Assembly: GCA_963807225.1 (NCBI GenBank)
Contig: CAWEAD010000008.1
Span: 682,001-746,000 of the forward strand
Source of the DNA: JAGVGT01 sp963807225
GTDB lineage: Bacteria > Desulfobacterota > Desulfobulbia > Desulfobulbales > JAGXFP01
DNA length: 64,000 nucleotides
Direction of reading: 5' to 3'
How positions within the stretch are numbered: position 1 is the first letter of the stretch; each line of letters starts with the position of its first letter. Shown here piece after piece: positions 61,450 to 64,000 of this stretch. The translations under genes were made by a program, and so were the position numbers. Under the pieces are notes generated by a model. It did not search any database and was not told where the DNA came from. It saw only the letters and a list, made by a program, of their open reading frames with translations.

Positions 61450-61980
61450 ATGACTAACGACCAGCCGCTGCGCATTCTGATGGCCGACGACGAAAACAGC
61501 ATCCTCGACCTGTATGAGTCGATTCTGGCCATTGACGCTAAGGAACAGGGACCGCCGGACGGTCGAGAACGACGATTGGCGGACTTCTATGAAGGGCGCC
61601 AACCGCTGCCGGACCTCCGTTGTTTTCATACCACCCGCTGCCGGCAGGCCGAGGAAGCGGTCCAGGCAGTGGCCCAGGCGGTCGAGGCCGGCAAACCTTA
61701 TGCCATGATTTTTCTCGATATCCGGATGCCGCCGGGGGCGGATGGGATCTGGGCAGCCGAGGAAATTCGCAAACTCGATTCCATGGTCAACATCATCATG
61801 GTAACCGCCTATCCGGAAATGCCGCCCCGCGACGTCGCCCGGCGGGTTCCGCCCCTGGGCCGTTTCCTGCTGCTGCAGAAACCGCTCCTGCCGATGGAGA
61901 TCATGCAGGTGTCGGCGGTGATGGCCGACAAATGGCGGGCCGAGAAAAAATTGTCGGAAATGGTGACCTCACCTGCCTGA
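61450..61980 (+). CDS. Response regulator, receiver domain only, with insertion
   Basis: This 176-residue receiver has the acidic pocket MADDENSILDLYE, phospho-Asp in MIFLDIRMPPGADG, Thr in IIMVTAYPEM and Lys in LLLQKPLLP. About 35 extra residues (about 28-62, including GPPDGRERRLADFYEGRQPL) are inserted after the first helix, longer than a standard receiver. There is no output domain, so it probably passes phosphate on or acts by protein contact. It is followed after 239 bases by a histidine kinase that is its likely partner. Confidence 0.85.
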   Translation: MTNDQPLRILMADDENSILDLYESILAIDAKEQGPPDGRERRLADFYEGRQPLPDLRCFHTTRCRQAEEAVQAVAQAVEAGKPYAMIFLDIRMPPGADGIWAAEEIRKLDSMVNIIMVTAYPEMPPRDVARRVPPLGRFLLLQKPLLPMEIMQVSAVMADKWRAEKKLSEMVTSPA

Positions 61981-62219
61981 CCGGCGAAAATCTCTTTCCT
62001 CATCTTTTCCTCCTCCGCTACCAGCCGACACCGCTGCCCAATCCATAAACGATCCGGATCAGACCGGCGCGAACCCAGTTCACCTGCTGAACAACTGGCC
62101 AACGGAACCCCACGATATGCTGGCGCACCGCGCCGGCGATATGTTAAAGATGAGAGGTCGGTTGAGATTTGCGCATATGCGCCGCTAACTTGAACTTTTC
62201 CTGATCTCATGGTTGGTCA

Positions 62220-63881
62220 ATGCATGCACGAGGGCTGAAAACCAGCTTGATCATCAACCTGCTTCTGGTTCTGGCCGGCGCCATGCTGCTGATCGATCTG
62301 GTCATGATCTTCGCGGACCGGCGCGGTCAGCTCAATGAACGGCTGACCACCGCTCAGACCCTGTTGAACGGCGTCCAGGTCCTGACCGTTGATAGAAAAA
62401 CTTCACCGTCATTGGAAGCTGATCGCCTGAGCAGACTTCTGCAGGCCGCCGATGCTACCTGCCTGGGGGATTTCGATGAGACCGGCAATCTGGTGGCCAG
62501 CCTGGGCGCCGGCTGTCGGGACGCGGATTCCCGGCTGCGCGCCGAAGGCCTGAAAGCCATGGGGGCGGGCCACTTATCGGCTGCCGTCAGCGGCGGCTTA
62601 CCGGGGCTCTTCTGGCCGGGAGTCTCCTCGCTGATTGTCGCCCAGCCCCGTTTCGACCGGGGAGAAAATGACGGGGTGCTGGTCGTCGAACTCTCCCTGG
62701 CCTCGCTGGCCCGAAATCTGATCGGCTCCCAGCGCCTCTTTCTGATCTATTTTCTGATCAACCTGATGTTCTTTGTCATGCTGGGTTTCTTCCGGCTTTA
62801 CCGGGCTTTCATCAAACCCATCGACCGGTTGGTGATCACCGCCGAAGAGTTCCGGGACGACGGCGAGTTCGCCTTCCCTCCCACCGCCCGCGAGGGCGAG
62901 TTCAACCGGCTTTCGGCCTCGCTTAATCGAATGCTCAGCCGAATCAACCGGGATCGCGCCAGGTTGGCGGAAACCGTAGCCTCGCTGGAGGAGGCCAACC
63001 TCGGCTTGCGCCGGGCCCAGCAGGAAGTCATCCGGGCCGAGAAGATGGCTTCGGTGGGGCGTCTGTCCGCCGGTATCGCCCACGAGATCGGCAATCCCAT
63101 CGGCATCATCATCGGTTACCTGGAACTGCTCAAGCGCCCGAACCCGGACGAGGAGCAGAGGATCGATTTCATCCGCCGGGCCGAAGGAGAGGCCAACCGG
63201 GTCAACAGCATCATCCGCCAGCTTCTGGATTTCTCCCGGACCGCTCCGGAGCACCAGGCCGGACCGGTTTCGGTACAGCTGGTTCTCGGCGAGGTTCTGG
63301 AACTCTGCCGCATCCAACCCCTGATGAGCGGGATTACCATCGAACTGATCGCCGAGGCCGGGCGCGACCGGGTCCGGGCCGGCAACGATCAGCTCAAGCA
63401 GATATTCCTGAACCTGTTGTTCAATGCCGCCGATGCCATCAATTCCCTGCCGTCTACGGGCCGGCCAGGACGGATCACCATCAGAACCTTTAATCCGGAA
63501 GATACCGATATGCTCCGGATCGAAGTCCTGGACAACGGCCCGGGCTTCGGCGCCGACCAATCGGCCAATGTCTTCGATCCCTTTTACACCACCAAGGAAC
63601 CGGGAAAGGGCACCGGCCTCGGCCTGTCGATCTGTTTTACCATTATTGAAAATCTGGGGGGGGAAATCAGCGCCACCGACAACCCCTCCGGCGGTGCCCT
63701 GATCTCCCTGCTCCTGCCACTGGCCGGTCAGAATTCGGAATCAAGAAGAAAGGAGACCGGCGACCGGAGACAAGGGACGGGAGACCGAAGGCAAGGATCG
63801 GAAGACCGAAGAAAAGAAGCAGTAGACCGGAGGCGGAAAACCAGGGGCCGGGAGCCAGGAGTCAGCGCTGGTAAATCTTGA
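62220..63881 (+). CDS. Membrane histidine kinase with repeat-derived C-terminal tail
   Basis: This 553-residue sensor kinase has TM1 (LIINLLLVLAGAMLLIDLVM), a periplasmic region of about 135 residues, TM2 (LFLIYFLINLMFFVMLGFF), HAMP, HisKA (RLSAGIAHEIGNPIGIIIGY) and HATPase (NLLFNAADAI, VLDNGPGFGA, GKGTGLGLSICFTI). The enzyme ends near residue 505 (SLLLPLAGQ). The last 48 residues are low-complexity Arg/Asp/Glu/Gly (RRQGTGDRRQGSEDRR) encoded by purine-rich degenerate repeats, probably readthrough into repeat DNA. It likely works with the receiver at 61450. Confidence 0.9.
   Translation: MHARGLKTSLIINLLLVLAGAMLLIDLVMIFADRRGQLNERLTTAQTLLNGVQVLTVDRKTSPSLEADRLSRLLQAADATCLGDFDETGNLVASLGAGCRDADSRLRAEGLKAMGAGHLSAAVSGGLPGLFWPGVSSLIVAQPRFDRGENDGVLVVELSLASLARNLIGSQRLFLIYFLINLMFFVMLGFFRLYRAFIKPIDRLVITAEEFRDDGEFAFPPTAREGEFNRLSASLNRMLSRINRDRARLAETVASLEEANLGLRRAQQEVIRAEKMASVGRLSAGIAHEIGNPIGIIIGYLELLKRPNPDEEQRIDFIRRAEGEANRVNSIIRQLLDFSRTAPEHQAGPVSVQLVLGEVLELCRIQPLMSGITIELIAEAGRDRVRAGNDQLKQIFLNLLFNAADAINSLPSTGRPGRITIRTFNPEDTDMLRIEVLDNGPGFGADQSANVFDPFYTTKEPGKGTGLGLSICFTIIENLGGEISATDNPSGGALISLLLPLAGQNSESRRKETGDRRQGTGDRRQGSEDRRKEAVDRRRKTRGREPGVSAGKS
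63735..63870. repeat. Purine-rich degenerate short-repeat tract
   Basis: Repeated variants of GGAGACCGG, GAAGACCGAAG and GGGAGCCAGGAG run for about 135 bases. This low-complexity pattern is typical of intergenic repeat DNA, yet it is in frame with the kinase gene and adds a charged tail to it. After it, 63882-64000 holds no gene I can support. Confidence 0.6.
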
Positions 63882-64000
63882 AGTCGACGGAAGCGGAGGG
63901 CGGAGAGGCGGGGCATTGAACCAGGGTAAACTGATAGTTGGCTGAATCACCGGATATGGTTTATACCGAATTTTGAATTCTGCTTTCTCTCTTCTGATTA

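Noticed and set aside
63863..63965. Possible C-terminal remnant of a leftward gene near the right edge
   Set aside because: The frame ending in FKIYQR is protein-like but only about 33 codons long and preceded by a stop, so a gene fragment cannot be supported.
1..64000. CRISPR arrays, insertion sequences, prophage, rRNA
   Set aside because: No regularly spaced repeats, transposase or phage genes, or rRNA sequences were seen on either strand.

Overview
The window is one contiguous chromosomal stretch of a GC-rich, Gram-negative, respiratory bacterium. The best fit is Desulfobacterota (the former Deltaproteobacteria, of Desulfuromonadales or Desulfobulbales type). This is inferred from the gene mix: PAS-rich signalling proteins, a CheB-CheR-PAS fusion, a PAS-LuxR regulator, a TRAP transporter with a TAtT lipoprotein, a fused CobA-HemD, a Crp/Fnr regulator, and FmdE and molybdopterin-binding proteins. 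No insertion sequence, phage, CRISPR array or rRNA was seen. One tRNA is present, tRNA-Val(CAC).

Layout. 1-2014: the edge of an ebo-type metabolite cluster (EboE, cut by the window, and an EboD-like dehydroquinate-synthase homologue). 2306-4692: an ABC-F ATPase, a REP-like repeat and a hotdog thioesterase. 5105-12458: a signalling island with a CheB-CheR-PAS protein, a PAS-LuxR regulator, two PilZ-like proteins, a degenerate kinase-type ATPase domain and a Cys-motif protein. Three intergenic copies of a GATAT-N5-ATATC palindrome lie in this island, one upstream of cheBR and one upstream of each PilZ-like gene. 12848-15895: PBP4, GmhA, a deoxyhypusine-synthase-like protein and an FmdB zinc ribbon. 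15985-18592: hemC and cobA-hemD. 18710-25015: CorA, a methyltransferase, a hybrid histidine kinase, tRNA-Val, a membrane methyltransferase-like protein, NadC and a DJ-1/PfpI protein. 25227-33840: a full phosphate regulon, with phoU and phoR leftward and pstC-pstA-pstS-pstB-phoB rightward.

34138-40479: a small unknown protein, cardiolipin synthase, HtrA, two Hsp20 proteins, a Crp/Fnr regulator behind its own Fnr-type box, and an ICMT-like membrane protein. 40677-46213: a leftward TRAP cluster (TAtT, DctP, a secreted two-repeat PAN protein, DctQ, DctM and a thioredoxin-reductase-like flavoprotein). 46383-55665: PepF, a type IIA topoisomerase pair, a periplasmic cyclophilin, a Bax-like glucosaminidase and a polysaccharide deacetylase. 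55787-61284: a tight five-gene leftward operon (FmdE, molybdopterin-binding protein, M20 amidohydrolase, YbdK-type ligase, gamma-glutamyltransferase). 61450-63881: a response regulator and a membrane histidine kinase whose C-terminus runs into purine-rich repeat DNA.

The most notable candidates for something undescribed are the palindrome-linked signalling island at 5-12.7 kb, the FmdE/molybdopterin/M20/YbdK/GGT operon, the PAN protein inside a TRAP operon, and the deoxyhypusine-synthase-like gene translationally coupled to gmhA. Functions are inferred from motifs read by eye; no database search was run.
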